From contig NZ_CP108678.1 in NCBI RefSeq assembly GCF_035994945.1, positions 124,001-188,000 on the forward strand: a stretch of DNA of 64,000 nucleotides, given 5' to 3'. This document shows positions 17,153 through 26,438 of the stretch, piece by piece. The notes beneath the pieces are model-generated. The model saw nothing but the letters and a program-made list of their open reading frames with translations. It made no database searches and was not told the origin of the DNA. Made by a program: the position numbers and the translations under genes. Numbering within the stretch: the stretch's first letter is position 1; each line of letters starts with the position of its first letter. The DNA is from Streptomyces sp. NBC_01216. GTDB taxonomy: Bacteria; Actinomycetota; Actinomycetes; Streptomycetales; Streptomycetaceae.

Positions 17153-19291
17153 GTGATGACCGAGCCGACCCCCGGGGCCCCGCGCCCGCCCACGACGGTG
17201 ACCAACACGATCGCGGACTCCGGCCTGCACACGGCCGTTCAGGCCGGCACGATCGGCTCGGTCCATCTCCACCAGCCCCAGAACACCCCGCCGATCCCCC
17301 GCCAGGTGCGGCCGGTCCCGGCTTCGTGGACCGATCGCGAGCGGGAACTGACCGGGATCACCGCGTGGATCACGGCGCAGCCCGACTACGTCGTACCGGT
17401 CGTCCTCATCCACGGGCCCATCGGTGTCGGCAAGACGTCCTTCGCGGAGCGGCTGGTCCACAGCCTGACCAACCACTACCCCGGCGGCCAGCTCCATGCC
17501 GACCTCGGGGGCGCGGGAGGGCCGGCCCGCGTGAGCGACGTCCTGGGCCGCCTCTTGCGCGCCGTGCAGCCCGGTCCGCTGCCCGCCGGCGAGGAGCTCG
17601 CCAACTGGTGGAGGTCGGCGACCGCCGCCCGGTCACCGGTCTGCCTGCTGCTGGACGGCGTCACCCACGCCGACCAGATCCGCGCCCTGACGCCCGGCGG
17701 TGCGGGCCACCTCGTAGTGGCCACGAGCCACCGTCCGCTCCCGGAGCTCTCCGCCGAGGGCGCCGCCCTCCTCGCCCTCGGCCCGTTCGACCACGGCGCC
17801 GCCCGCGCCTACCTGTCCCGCTGCCTGGGCCCCGACCGGCTCCACCAGGAGCCTGAGGCGGTCACCAGGCTCATCGCCCTCACCGCCGGCCTGCCCGCAG
17901 GTCTCGCCCTGAGCGTCACCCAGCTCACCCGCAACCCCACCCGCCCTCTGTCCGCCGTCGTCGGCGCCCTCGACGCCAGCCGGGCCCGGACCGCCGCCAC
18001 CACCACCAGCCCTGGAGCCCTCGTGTCCGCCGCGCTCGACACCGCGTACTCCGACCTCGACCGCACCGCCGCCCGCCTCTACCGCAAGGGCGCGTTCCTG
18101 CCCGGCGACACGATCGACAGCCACCTCGCCGCCGCCATCACCGAGCGGACCCCCGCCGAAGCCAGTGCCGACCTCGCCGACCTCACCGCCTCGGGTCTGC
18201 TCGTCCGGGACACCGACCACCCCGTCCGCGGACCCGTCTTCAGGTACCCGGGCCCCGCCTTGGCCCACGCCCGCGAGCACGCCGCCCGGGAGGAGACCGA
18301 CGGCGCCGACACCGAAGCTCGAGTCCGCGCCACCGACTGGTACCTCGCCACCGCGACCGCGGCCGAGCGGCTGCTGACCCCCAGCCACCGGCACCTCGAC
18401 CGCACCTACGTCTACCCTCCCCAGCACCCCGCGGAGTTCGCCGACCGGCAGGCCGCCCGGTCCTGGCTCGACGCCCAGTCCGCCGACCTCATGGCCACCA
18501 TCCGCTCGGCGTACGCCGCCGGCCGGTACGGGGCGGTGTGGCAGCTCGTCCACGCCATGTGGCCCTGGTGGCGCGCCGCCAGGGTGTACGACCTGTGGAT
18601 CGAGGCGCACCGCCTCGGCCTGGAAGCCGCCCACCTCTACAACAACGCGCTCGCCGAGCAGGAGATGCGCAGCGCCCTCGGCGTCGGCCTGCGCGGCATC
18701 CACCGTTTCGACGAAGCGATCGGGTGCTTCACCGAGGTCCTCGCCGGGGCCCGTACTCGGGAGGACGCTCGAGGCGAGGCACAGGCGCTCCACGAACTGG
18801 GCGCGACCAACTTCGAGGTTGGCCGGGCCGAAGAGTCCGTCGGCTACCTGGAGCAGGCCCGCACCCTGCGCGAGCGCCGGGAGGACCGCCGCGGCGTCGC
18901 CCTCACCGACATCCTCCTCGCCCAGGTCCACCTCGGCCGCGGCAACGCCTCGACGGCCATCGCCGTCCTCGACGCCGCCCGCGCCGCCCTCATCGAGGTC
19001 GCCGACCCGCACGACGCGGCCCGCGCCCTGGCCTGGCTCGGCCGAGCGCACTCCCTGGCCGGTCATCACGAGGAAGCCGACAGGGCGGGGCGAAGGGCGC
19101 ATGGGGAGTTCGTCGAGCACGGCGCCCCGCAGTGGACCGCACGCAGCCTGGAGATGCTCGGCCAGACCGCGGCGGCTGCCGGGCGGGCGGAGGACGCGGT
19201 CTCCCTCTACACCCAGGCTCTGGAGCAGTACAGCGGCCTCAGCACCGTGGACGCGGAGCGCGTCCGCCGCCAACTGGAGGTGAGCCAGTGA
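17153..19291 (+). CDS. NLR-like NB-ARC/TPR protein with putative N-terminal amyloid-signalling motif
   Basis: 712 aa. Residues about 15-40 (TVTNTIADSGLHTAVQAGTI, then GSVHLHQ) resemble the bacterial amyloid signalling sequences, with a RHIM-like VQAG core, described at the N-termini of actinobacterial NLRs. Next is an NB-ARC/STAND ATPase: Walker A HGPIGVGKTSFAE near residue 86, Walker B VCLLLDGVTH near 164. TPRs fill the C-terminal 220 residues (EALHELGATNFEVGRAEES and similar). STAND proteins are ligand-triggered oligomerising switches in regulation or immunity. GTG 17153 is 7 nt from AAAGG; ATG 17156 is equally possible. Confidence 0.75.
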   Translation: MMTEPTPGAPRPPTTVTNTIADSGLHTAVQAGTIGSVHLHQPQNTPPIPRQVRPVPASWTDRERELTGITAWITAQPDYVVPVVLIHGPIGVGKTSFAERLVHSLTNHYPGGQLHADLGGAGGPARVSDVLGRLLRAVQPGPLPAGEELANWWRSATAARSPVCLLLDGVTHADQIRALTPGGAGHLVVATSHRPLPELSAEGAALLALGPFDHGAARAYLSRCLGPDRLHQEPEAVTRLIALTAGLPAGLALSVTQLTRNPTRPLSAVVGALDASRARTAATTTSPGALVSAALDTAYSDLDRTAARLYRKGAFLPGDTIDSHLAAAITERTPAEASADLADLTASGLLVRDTDHPVRGPVFRYPGPALAHAREHAAREETDGADTEARVRATDWYLATATAAERLLTPSHRHLDRTYVYPPQHPAEFADRQAARSWLDAQSADLMATIRSAYAAGRYGAVWQLVHAMWPWWRAARVYDLWIEAHRLGLEAAHLYNNALAEQEMRSALGVGLRGIHRFDEAIGCFTEVLAGARTREDARGEAQALHELGATNFEVGRAEESVGYLEQARTLRERREDRRGVALTDILLAQVHLGRGNASTAIAVLDAARAALIEVADPHDAARALAWLGRAHSLAGHHEEADRAGRRAHGEFVEHGAPQWTARSLEMLGQTAAAAGRAEDAVSLYTQALEQYSGLSTVDAERVRRQLEVSQ

Positions 19292-19490
19292 ACTGCGGAG
19301 TCGCGAAGTTCGCACGCCCCTTCGACTGGAGCGGACGGCAATGCGGCCATCCGGCCCATCCGGGAGCTCATCGCACTGGCCGGCCGGTTGTACGGGGTCG
19401 TCTACGGCCTGCTGGCCGAGTCCGGCGCGGCCTTCCGCACTCTGGCGGCGACCAGCGGTCCAAGCGTCACCGGACCGCGCGCTCAGCCTT
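19288..19490 (+). pseudogene. small frameshifted ORF before the lanthipeptide precursor
   Basis: A GTG overlapping the NLR stop starts VNCGVAKFARPFDWSG with strongly GC-biased third positions. After about 19330 that bias moves to the +1 frame, which reads DGNAAIRPIRELIALAGR and then LYGVVYGLLAESGAAFRTLA. Removing one base near 19330 would join them into one helical protein. So this is either a broken small gene or a sequencing artefact. Coding signal fades after about 19470, and the remainder to 19661 shows only the precursor leader region with the AAGGAG ribosome site. I see no clear promoter there. Confidence 0.4.
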
Positions 19491-19661
19491 CCTGCCCCCG
19501 GACCACCTGCCCTGGTGAAACCGGAAAAGCTTCCCGCCGCATTTTCGCGTCGGGTTGGCCAGAACCCGGCGGACGGAGCCAGCCCTCCGGCTACGCTCCG
19601 GCCGCCAGCCTCTGGCAGCGCCACCAAGTCAGCAACACTCGTTCATCAACAAGGAGTTGAC

Positions 19662-19835
19662 ATGACGCGCAACATCGCGCAGAGCACCACCCAGGTCCAG
19701 GAGCCCGTGGCCCAGGAGGACGGCTTCACCCTGAACGTCGGCCTGCTGGAGGTCTCCGACGCCGCCGGGCTGACCAACCTGACCGACGACAACTGCGGCA
19801 CCACCTGCGGCGCCTGCACCACCAACGTCGCCTGA
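19662..19835 (+). CDS. FxLD-family class I lanthipeptide precursor peptide
   Basis: 57 aa with AAGGAG 5 nt upstream of the ATG. The leader contains GFTLNVGLLEVSD, the family-defining F-x-L-D box, here F22-T-L-N25 with Asn replacing Asp. The core region after about residue 36 is rich in modifiable residues: TNLTDDNCGTTC and GACTTNVA, with Cys45, Cys49 and Cys52 and several Thr, allowing up to three (methyl)lanthionine rings. The DDN segment supplies Asp for the isoaspartyl-type methyltransferase encoded at 24284. It is followed by a strong hairpin and then LanB, LanC and the methyltransferase. Confidence 0.9.
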   Translation: MTRNIAQSTTQVQEPVAQEDGFTLNVGLLEVSDAAGLTNLTDDNCGTTCGACTTNVA

Positions 19836-19855
19836 CCTGGCCCATCCGGCCTGCT

Positions 19856-19894
19856 GGCCGGGGCCGCCACACCGATGGTGCGGCGGCCCCGGCC
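19856..19894 (+). terminator. hairpin between precursor and dehydratase (attenuator-like)
   Basis: GGCCGGGGCCGC at 19856-19867 pairs with GCGGCCCCGGCC at 19883-19894, with an inner CAC/GTG pairing. There is no U-tract, as usual in Streptomyces. It lies 20 bp after the precursor stop and 29 bp before the LanB start, suiting partial termination that keeps precursor mRNA in excess, or 3-prime end stabilisation. Confidence 0.7.
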
Positions 19895-19923
19895 GCCTTC
19901 CCACCCGGCTCAAGGAGGCATTC

Positions 19924-22900
19924 GTGACTGCACCACCGGCATTCCGGGCCGGCGCGACCGCCCTCGTGCGCGCCGTCGCTCGACCGGCCCAGGTCGAGGC
20001 TCCCTTCCCGGACTTCGACGACCGCCCCCTCCCCGACGCCGGTCAGGAAGACATCACCGCCAGCCGTCTCGCGTGGGTGCGCGCCGTCTGGAGCAACGCC
20101 GCCCTGGTCGAGGCCGTGCGGCACGCCAGCCCGGACCTGGGAGCCCAGGTCAAGACTCTGTGCGAATCCCCGGCTCCCTCCGGGCGCGACGTGCGGCGCG
20201 TCGGGCTCTCCCTGGTCCGTTACCTGCTTCGGGCAGGGCACCGGGCCACGCCGTTCGGTCTGTTCGCCGGCGTGACCACGGCCGCCTTCGGTGACAGGAC
20301 GGCCGCCGTCTGGGGCGAGGACCATGTGGTTGTCGCGCGGGCCGGCGCTGAGTGGCTGTCCCGGCTGGTCGAGCAACTGGAGGGGAGCGGAGAGCTGCTG
20401 CCGTGGCTGTCCGTCATGGTGAACAGCACGGCCTTCGTACGGGACGGGAACCTGATCGTCCCGTACCAGGACGACGGGCGACGGGCGGTGGAGGCGTCGG
20501 TCGAACTGTCCGCCCCGGTGCGCAGTGTCCTTGCCGCGGCGGGGACACCGATCCGGTTCGAGGACCTGGCCGGGAAGCTGGGGGCGGAGTTTCCCGGCGT
20601 GGTGCCCGAGCGGGTCCACGGACTGCTGGCAGGGCTGATCCGGCGTCGCGTGCTGATCACAAACCTCCAGGCGCCGGCCACCGAGACCGACGCCCTCGGC
20701 TACGTCCTCGCCCAGCTCGACGCGGCCCGGGCCGGCGCCCTCGTCCCGCTCGCCGGAACGGTCAGAGAGCTCCGCGCCATCCGTGCGGGACTGCACCAGT
20801 GCGCCTCGGCGGATGACCGGGAGGCGGTGGCCGCCCGGATGCGGCGACTGGTGCCGGGCCTTCACCGCCACCCCTTGGCGCTCGACCTCCGCCTCGATGC
20901 ACACCTCCGGCTCCCCGGCGAAGTGGCGCGCGAGGTCGAGCGGGCCGCCACCATCCTCACCCGGCTCAGTGCCCGCCCGTACGGGGGCCGCGGGCTGGGC
21001 GAGTATCACCAGCGGTTCTATGAGCGGTACGGCATCGGCACGATGGTGCCCCTCCTCGACGTCGTCGCCGACAGCGGCATCGGCTACCCCGACGGCTACC
21101 CCGGGGCCCCGGCCGGCGCCCACCGACGGCGGATCTCCCCCCGGGACGACGCCCTGGTCCGCCTCGCCCAGACCGCCGCGCTCGACGGGCACGACGAGAT
21201 CGTGCTCACCGACGAGATGGTGGACGCGCTGGACGTGGGACCGAAGGAACCGCGGGTGCCGCCGCACCTGGAGCTCGGCGTGCGGCTGCACGCGGCGAGC
21301 ATCGACGAGATACAGCGCGGCCGGTTCACCGTGGAGGTCACAAGCGTGTCCCGTGGCGCCGGGGTGAGCACGGGCCGCTTCGCCAGCGTCCTGGATCCCG
21401 CCGCGCGGGAGACGCTGTGCGCGGAGCTGGCCGACCTGCCCACCGCCGATTTCGGCACCGACCCCGCCCAGCTCTCCTTCCCTCCGCTACTGCCCGACAC
21501 CGCGCACGTCACCCGAACCCCCCGCATCCTGCCGCTGCTGATCAGCCTGCAAGAGCACCGGCCGTCCGCCCCAGACGTGCTCACTCCTGCCGACCTCGCG
21601 GTGGCCTGCGACGGCCGCCGGATGTACCTGGCCGCCCCGGGTCTCGGCCGTCGCATCGAGGCCGTGGGCATGCACGCGCTCAACCTCACCGAGCACACCC
21701 CGCCGCTGGCCCGGCTGCTCACCGAGCTCTCGCGCGGCCAGTGCGCCCAGGTGACCACCTTCGACTGGGGAGTTGCCGCGACGGCGCCGTTCCTCCCGCG
21801 CCTGCGCTACGGCCGCATCGTGCTCTCCCCGGCCCGGTGGCGGGTGGAAGCGGCCGACCTGCCCGGCCGGGACCGGCCCACGGCAGAGTGGAACCTCGCG
21901 CTCTCCGAGTGGCGCATCCGCCGACGCCTGCCGCAGCATGTGCAGCTCGTCCAGGGCGACCGGCTACTCCCCCTCGACCTCGACCAGGCCGCCCCCCGCA
22001 GTCTGCTGCGCCGGCAGCTCGACCGCGCCTCCTTTGTGGTGCTCACCGAGGCGCCGGGGCCGCAGGCGTACGGCTGGAGCCAGGGCCGGGCCCACGACAT
22101 CATCGTCCCCCTCAAGGCGACCCGGTCCGCCGAGTGGCCGCCGCTGCCCCAGCCGGCCCCGGCCCGCACCCTCGCGCGGGCCCAGACGCAGATGCCGGGC
22201 ATGTCCTCGGTGCTGCTGGCCGCCCTGTACGGGGACCTGCGCCGCCAGGACGCCGTGCTGACCCGGCACCTCCCCGACCTCCTTGGCCGGCTCGGCTCTC
22301 CCCCGTGGTGGTTCATCCGCTTCCGCGACCCCGACCAGCACCTTCGCCTGCGCATCGCTCTGGCGGACCCCGACAGCTTCGCGGACGCCGCCCGCACGGT
22401 GAGCGCGTGGGCCGACGAACTCCGCACGGACGGGCTGCTGGCGGACCTGCGCTACCCCACCTCCTACCGGGAGATGGGCCGCTGGGGCTCCGGGAGTGCG
22501 TGGGACGCCGCCGAGGAGGTGTTCCGGGCCGACTCGCGGGCCGTCGTCACCCAGCTCTCCCAGCCCCGGCGCCCGCAGCAGCGCACACTGGTGGCCGCCC
22601 ACACCTTCGCGATCACCTCGGCGTTCCTCGGCAGCCCGCAGGCCGGCGCGCGCTGGCTGATCGACCACATCCCGCACCGGGCGCCGAAGCCGATCCCAAG
22701 GCCGCAGTTCACCGAGGCCGTCCGCCTGGCCGACCCGCGCGACAACTGGGCTGCACTCCGTGCGGTCCCCGGCGGCGAGGCGATCGCCGCGGGCTGGGCC
22801 GACCGTAGCGCCGCGCTTGCCGCCTACCGCGAGCACCTGCCGGGCCCGGACACCGAAGGCATCGCCCTGGACGACGTCCTGACCTCCCTGCTGCACACCC

Positions 22901-23007
22901 ACTTCGTACGGCACGTCGCGGTCAACTTCCCCGAGGAGGAGATCTGCCTCCACCTCGCCCGCGCCGCCGCCCTGGCCTTCAACGCCCGCCCCGGGAGGAC
23001 CCGGTGA
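19924..23007 (+). CDS. lanB: LanB-type lanthipeptide dehydratase of the FxLD cluster
   Basis: A 1027-aa full-length dehydratase starting at a GTG preceded by AAGGAGG. RATPFGLFAGV at residues 107-117 is the N-terminal glutamylation-domain motif. The C-terminal elimination domain has the intact pattern WWFIRFRDPDQHLRLRI near residues 795-811. It should use Glu-tRNA to activate and eliminate Thr/Ser in the precursor at 19662. Its stop overlaps the LanC start (GGTGA), so the modification enzymes are made together. It is paralogous to the stand-alone dehydratase at 3224, whose equivalent elimination motif is degraded. Confidence 0.95.
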   Translation: MTAPPAFRAGATALVRAVARPAQVEAPFPDFDDRPLPDAGQEDITASRLAWVRAVWSNAALVEAVRHASPDLGAQVKTLCESPAPSGRDVRRVGLSLVRYLLRAGHRATPFGLFAGVTTAAFGDRTAAVWGEDHVVVARAGAEWLSRLVEQLEGSGELLPWLSVMVNSTAFVRDGNLIVPYQDDGRRAVEASVELSAPVRSVLAAAGTPIRFEDLAGKLGAEFPGVVPERVHGLLAGLIRRRVLITNLQAPATETDALGYVLAQLDAARAGALVPLAGTVRELRAIRAGLHQCASADDREAVAARMRRLVPGLHRHPLALDLRLDAHLRLPGEVAREVERAATILTRLSARPYGGRGLGEYHQRFYERYGIGTMVPLLDVVADSGIGYPDGYPGAPAGAHRRRISPRDDALVRLAQTAALDGHDEIVLTDEMVDALDVGPKEPRVPPHLELGVRLHAASIDEIQRGRFTVEVTSVSRGAGVSTGRFASVLDPAARETLCAELADLPTADFGTDPAQLSFPPLLPDTAHVTRTPRILPLLISLQEHRPSAPDVLTPADLAVACDGRRMYLAAPGLGRRIEAVGMHALNLTEHTPPLARLLTELSRGQCAQVTTFDWGVAATAPFLPRLRYGRIVLSPARWRVEAADLPGRDRPTAEWNLALSEWRIRRRLPQHVQLVQGDRLLPLDLDQAAPRSLLRRQLDRASFVVLTEAPGPQAYGWSQGRAHDIIVPLKATRSAEWPPLPQPAPARTLARAQTQMPGMSSVLLAALYGDLRRQDAVLTRHLPDLLGRLGSPPWWFIRFRDPDQHLRLRIALADPDSFADAARTVSAWADELRTDGLLADLRYPTSYREMGRWGSGSAWDAAEEVFRADSRAVVTQLSQPRRPQQRTLVAAHTFAITSAFLGSPQAGARWLIDHIPHRAPKPIPRPQFTEAVRLADPRDNWAALRAVPGGEAIAAGWADRSAALAAYREHLPGPDTEGIALDDVLTSLLHTHFVRHVAVNFPEEEICLHLARAAALAFNARPGRTR

Positions 23008-24269
23008 ACCACGACACCGCCCTCGGCCTGTCCGCGGGCATCGCCGACCGGCTCGCCCACCCCGACACCGCGCCCGCCACGGTGAGCACAGATACCGTCC
23101 GGCAGCACCTTGCTCTCGGGCCGATCGGCATCGCTCTGCTGCACATCGAGCGGGCCGCAGCCGGCCTCGGGCCCTGGCAGCGCGCCCACGACTGGCTCGC
23201 GGCCGCCACCCGCCGGCCGTTCACCAGCGGCGCCGACAGCCACCCCTTCTACGGCGCCCCCGCGCTCGCGCACGTCCTGGCCTGCGCCGCCGAAGGTCTC
23301 CCCGGCGCCTACGCACGCGACCTCGCCCTGCTGGACCGGCAGGTCCTCGACGACGTCCAACGCCGCCTGGACGCCGCGCACCGCCGGATCGACACCGGGC
23401 AGCTCCCGGTGCTCGCCGAGTTCGACGCGATCCGCGGGTTGACCGGCTTCGGCGGCTACCTCCTGCGCCGCGACCCGGCGGGCCCGGCCCTGCGATCGGT
23501 TCTCGACTACTGCGTACGCCTGACCGAACCGATCACCCATGAAGGGGACACCCTGCCGGGGTGGTGGACGCTCACCGGGCCTTCCGGGCGGCCGGACGAC
23601 CGTTTCCCCGGCGGCCACGGCAACTCCGGCATGGCCCACGGCATCGGCTCCGTCCTGGCCCTGCTCGCGCTCTGCGCCCGCCGCGGCACCGCGGTCAGTG
23701 GCCACCGCCAGGCTCTGCGCACCATCCTGGCCTGGCTCGACCGCTGGGAGACGACCAGCGCGCAGGACCGGACCTGGCCGTACTGGGTCATCCGCGACGA
23801 GCTGCGCACCGGTCGGCTCGCGCCCGCCGGTCCCCGGCGTCCCTCGTGGTGTTACGGCACCGCCGGCGTGGCGCGCGCCCAGCAGCTTGCCGCCCTCGCG
23901 CTCGGCGATCCCGCCCGCCGAGCGGTCGCCGAGAACGCCCTCCTGGACGCTCTCACCGACCCCGAGCAGTTGTGGGCCACCACGGACTTTGGCCTGTGCC
24001 ACGGCTTTGCCGGGCTCGCTCACCTCACCGTCCGTACCGCCGCCGACGCCGCGCCCGAGACTGCGAACCGGCTCCGTGCCGTTCTGCCCGACCTGCTGGC
24101 CACCCTGCTGCCGCTCGGCTCGAAACCCGAGGACGCGGGCGCGGCACTCGTCGATGGCCCCGGCGGCGCCGGGCTCCTTGACGGCGCCGCCGGTATCGGG
24201 CTCGGCCTCCTCGCCGCTTCCGGTACCGCCCCGCCCCGGACCCGCTGGGACTCCTTCCTGCTCGTCTGA
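23004..24269 (+). CDS. lanC: LanC-type lanthionine cyclase
   Basis: 421 aa from GTG, overlapping lanB. The LanC zinc site is complete: WCYG with Cys283, and LCHGFAG with Cys332-His333. GHGNSGMAHG is the preceding conserved Gly/His-rich motif. LanC enzymes add precursor cysteines to dehydroamino acids to form (methyl)lanthionine rings. It is cytoplasmic and probably complexed with LanB at the precursor leader. 14 bp separate it from the methyltransferase gene. Confidence 0.95.
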   Translation: MNHDTALGLSAGIADRLAHPDTAPATVSTDTVRQHLALGPIGIALLHIERAAAGLGPWQRAHDWLAAATRRPFTSGADSHPFYGAPALAHVLACAAEGLPGAYARDLALLDRQVLDDVQRRLDAAHRRIDTGQLPVLAEFDAIRGLTGFGGYLLRRDPAGPALRSVLDYCVRLTEPITHEGDTLPGWWTLTGPSGRPDDRFPGGHGNSGMAHGIGSVLALLALCARRGTAVSGHRQALRTILAWLDRWETTSAQDRTWPYWVIRDELRTGRLAPAGPRRPSWCYGTAGVARAQQLAALALGDPARRAVAENALLDALTDPEQLWATTDFGLCHGFAGLAHLTVRTAADAAPETANRLRAVLPDLLATLLPLGSKPEDAGAALVDGPGGAGLLDGAAGIGLGLLAASGTAPPRTRWDSFLLV

Positions 24270-24283
24270 CTTCCGAGAGGACC

Positions 24284-26362
24284 TTGATGCCCGCCGACCA
24301 CTGGCAGCAGCACCAGATCACCTTCCCCGACCGGCAGACCGCGCGCGCCGCCATCGCCGACCGTCTCGCCCCTGTACTGCGCGAGGCGGAAGCCGACCGG
24401 CAGCTCAGCGGCTGGTGGTTCATGAACAAGCAGCCCTGGCCGCTGCGGTACCTGGCCGACCACCCCGCTCCGGCCGTATCGGCGCTGCTGGACGACCTGG
24501 TCGCGGACGGCGTCGCGTCCTCCTGGACGACCGGGATCTACGAGCCGGAGACGGATACCTTCGGTGGCCGGCCCGCCATGGCGGCCGCGCACGACCTCTT
24601 CCACGAGGACAGCCGCCACCTCCTCGCCTACCAGGTAGGCCCCGGCCACCTGGACCGTCCGGAGATGGCCGTCCTGCTGCTGAGCAGCATGATGCGCGCC
24701 GCGAACCTCGACTGGTTCGAGCAGGGCGACGTGTGGAGCAAGGCCGCCGCCCTGCGCCCCGGCACCCCGGTTCCCGGCTTGTCCGAGACCCTGCTGCCGG
24801 CGATGCGGAAGCTGATGACCACCGAGGCACGCAGCCTGTGCCGGGCGGGCGGGCCGCTGGACGGCCACACGCAGTGGATCGCCGCCTTCGAACGGGCGGG
24901 CACGGCCCTCGCCCACCTCGCCGCGCGGGGCGAACTGACCCGCGGTCTGCGCGCCGTCATCACCCACCACGTGATCTTCCACGCCAACCGGGCCGGCCTG
25001 CCGGCCGCAGACCAGCACACCCTGTTCCACATCGCACGAGAGGCAGTCATGGGATCGAGTGACAACACCGCGTCCACCAAGGCCAACACCCCCGCCGCCG
25101 ATAGCGTCAGCGCGGTGAACACCGACACGCTCACCACACCCGAAGCCGACGCCGAGCGCCTCCGCAACGCGCTGGTCGACCAGATCAAGACCGAAGGCCA
25201 CGCCCGCACCCCCGCCGTCGAGGATGCCCTGCGCACCGTCCCGAGGCACCGGTTCGTCCCCGACGCGCCGCTCACCGACGCCTACGCCAACGCGCCGGTG
25301 AACATCAAGTACGACACCGACGGCACCTCGATCTCCTGCGCCTCCCAGCCCAGCGTCGTCGCCCTCATGCTCGACCAGCTCCAGGCCCAGCCCGGCGAGC
25401 GCATCCTCGAACTCGGTGCCGGCACCGGCTACAACGCTGCCCTGATCGGCCACCTCGTCGGCCCCGACGGACACGTCACCACCATCGACGTCGACGACGA
25501 CCTCGTCGAAGGCGCCCGCGCCCACCTCGCCGACACCGGCTTCACCAACGTCCAGGCACTCACTCGCGACGGCGCCCTCGGCCACGCCGAAGGCGCACCC
25601 TACGACCGGATCATCGCCACCGTCGGCGCACACGGCATCCCGCCCGCCTGGCTCGAACAGCTCGCCCCTGGCGGCCGGCTCGTCACCCCTCAGCGCCTCA
25701 AGGGCAGCGTCTCGCGCTCCATCGTCTACCAAGAGCGCGACGGCCGCTGGATCTCGTCCGGCTCGCAGATGAACACCTTCATGCCGCTGCGGCGCGGCAT
25801 CGCCGACGACGACCGCCGCGTCATCCCCCTCTCCACGCAGAGCACCGTGCGCCTCCAGGCTCCCGCCGGGCAACAGATCGACGCCGAAGCCCTCGCCGGC
25901 GTCCTGGAACAGCCGCGGACCGAGCAGTGGACCGGGATGAAGGTCCGCGCCATGGAGAGCCCGGAGTGGATGGAGCTCTTCGTCTCCTGCTCGCTGCCCT
26001 CCGGCCTGATCCGCATGCTGTTCCCCCAGACCGCCAAGGGCACCGTGCTCACCGAGGACCCCTACCCCTCCTCCACGGCCGCCGTGGACAAGGGCGCGCT
26101 CACCTACCTCACCCGGCGCCTGCTGGACGAGAAGACACCCGAGGGCGGCAAGCTCTGGGAGTTCGGCGTCGTCGGCCATGGCCCCGGCAGCGAGGAACTC
26201 GCTTCCCAGGTCGCCGACGCCATCCGCACCTGGGACCGCGAGTACCGCGGCCGGGAAGCCGCCTTCGAGCTCCTGCCGCTCGACGCGCCCCCCGTCGACC
26301 AGCCACCCGGCACGTTCGTCCTCGACACCCCGCTCAACCGCGTCCTCGTCACCTGGCAGTAG
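24284..26362 (+). CDS. FxLD-system methyltransferase (thiopeptide-type domain fused to isoaspartyl O-methyltransferase)
   Basis: 692 aa with two parts. Residues 1 to about 245 (HWQQHQITFPDRQTARAAI, then RPAMAAAHDLFHEDSRHLLAY) resemble the thiopeptide-type bacteriocin biosynthesis domain. Residues about 290-692 are a protein-L-isoaspartate methyltransferase: VPRHRFVPDAPLTDAY, then the SAM-binding ILELGAGTGYNAALIGHLVG near residue 375. A C-terminal extension is shared with the fusion at 38338. In related clusters such enzymes methylate Asp side chains, leading to aspartimide/isoAsp. The likely target is Asp42/Asp43 of the FxLD peptide. Confidence 0.92.
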   Translation: MMPADHWQQHQITFPDRQTARAAIADRLAPVLREAEADRQLSGWWFMNKQPWPLRYLADHPAPAVSALLDDLVADGVASSWTTGIYEPETDTFGGRPAMAAAHDLFHEDSRHLLAYQVGPGHLDRPEMAVLLLSSMMRAANLDWFEQGDVWSKAAALRPGTPVPGLSETLLPAMRKLMTTEARSLCRAGGPLDGHTQWIAAFERAGTALAHLAARGELTRGLRAVITHHVIFHANRAGLPAADQHTLFHIAREAVMGSSDNTASTKANTPAADSVSAVNTDTLTTPEADAERLRNALVDQIKTEGHARTPAVEDALRTVPRHRFVPDAPLTDAYANAPVNIKYDTDGTSISCASQPSVVALMLDQLQAQPGERILELGAGTGYNAALIGHLVGPDGHVTTIDVDDDLVEGARAHLADTGFTNVQALTRDGALGHAEGAPYDRIIATVGAHGIPPAWLEQLAPGGRLVTPQRLKGSVSRSIVYQERDGRWISSGSQMNTFMPLRRGIADDDRRVIPLSTQSTVRLQAPAGQQIDAEALAGVLEQPRTEQWTGMKVRAMESPEWMELFVSCSLPSGLIRMLFPQTAKGTVLTEDPYPSSTAAVDKGALTYLTRRLLDEKTPEGGKLWEFGVVGHGPGSEELASQVADAIRTWDREYRGREAAFELLPLDAPPVDQPPGTFVLDTPLNRVLVTWQ

Positions 26363-26368
26363 CCCCCC

Positions 26369-26406
26369 GGCGCGGGGCCGCCGCCGATCGGCGGCGGCCC
26401 CGCGCC
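26369..26406 (+). terminator. 38-bp perfect palindrome, transcription terminator
   Basis: The 38 bases form a perfect palindrome starting GGCGCGGGGCCGCC and centred on GATC, 6 bp after the methyltransferase stop. The 18-bp GC stem should act as a strong factor-independent terminator of the Streptomyces U-less type, closing the lanthipeptide modification operon. Confidence 0.8.
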
Positions 26407-26438
26407 TCCCCTCGCCGTTCCCTCCCCGGGAGTCCCAC

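Noticed and set aside
26178..26438. Upstream extension of the TPR protein gene
   Set aside because: It runs antiphase through the methyltransferase gene and across the terminator palindrome; ATG 26439 has its own ribosome site.
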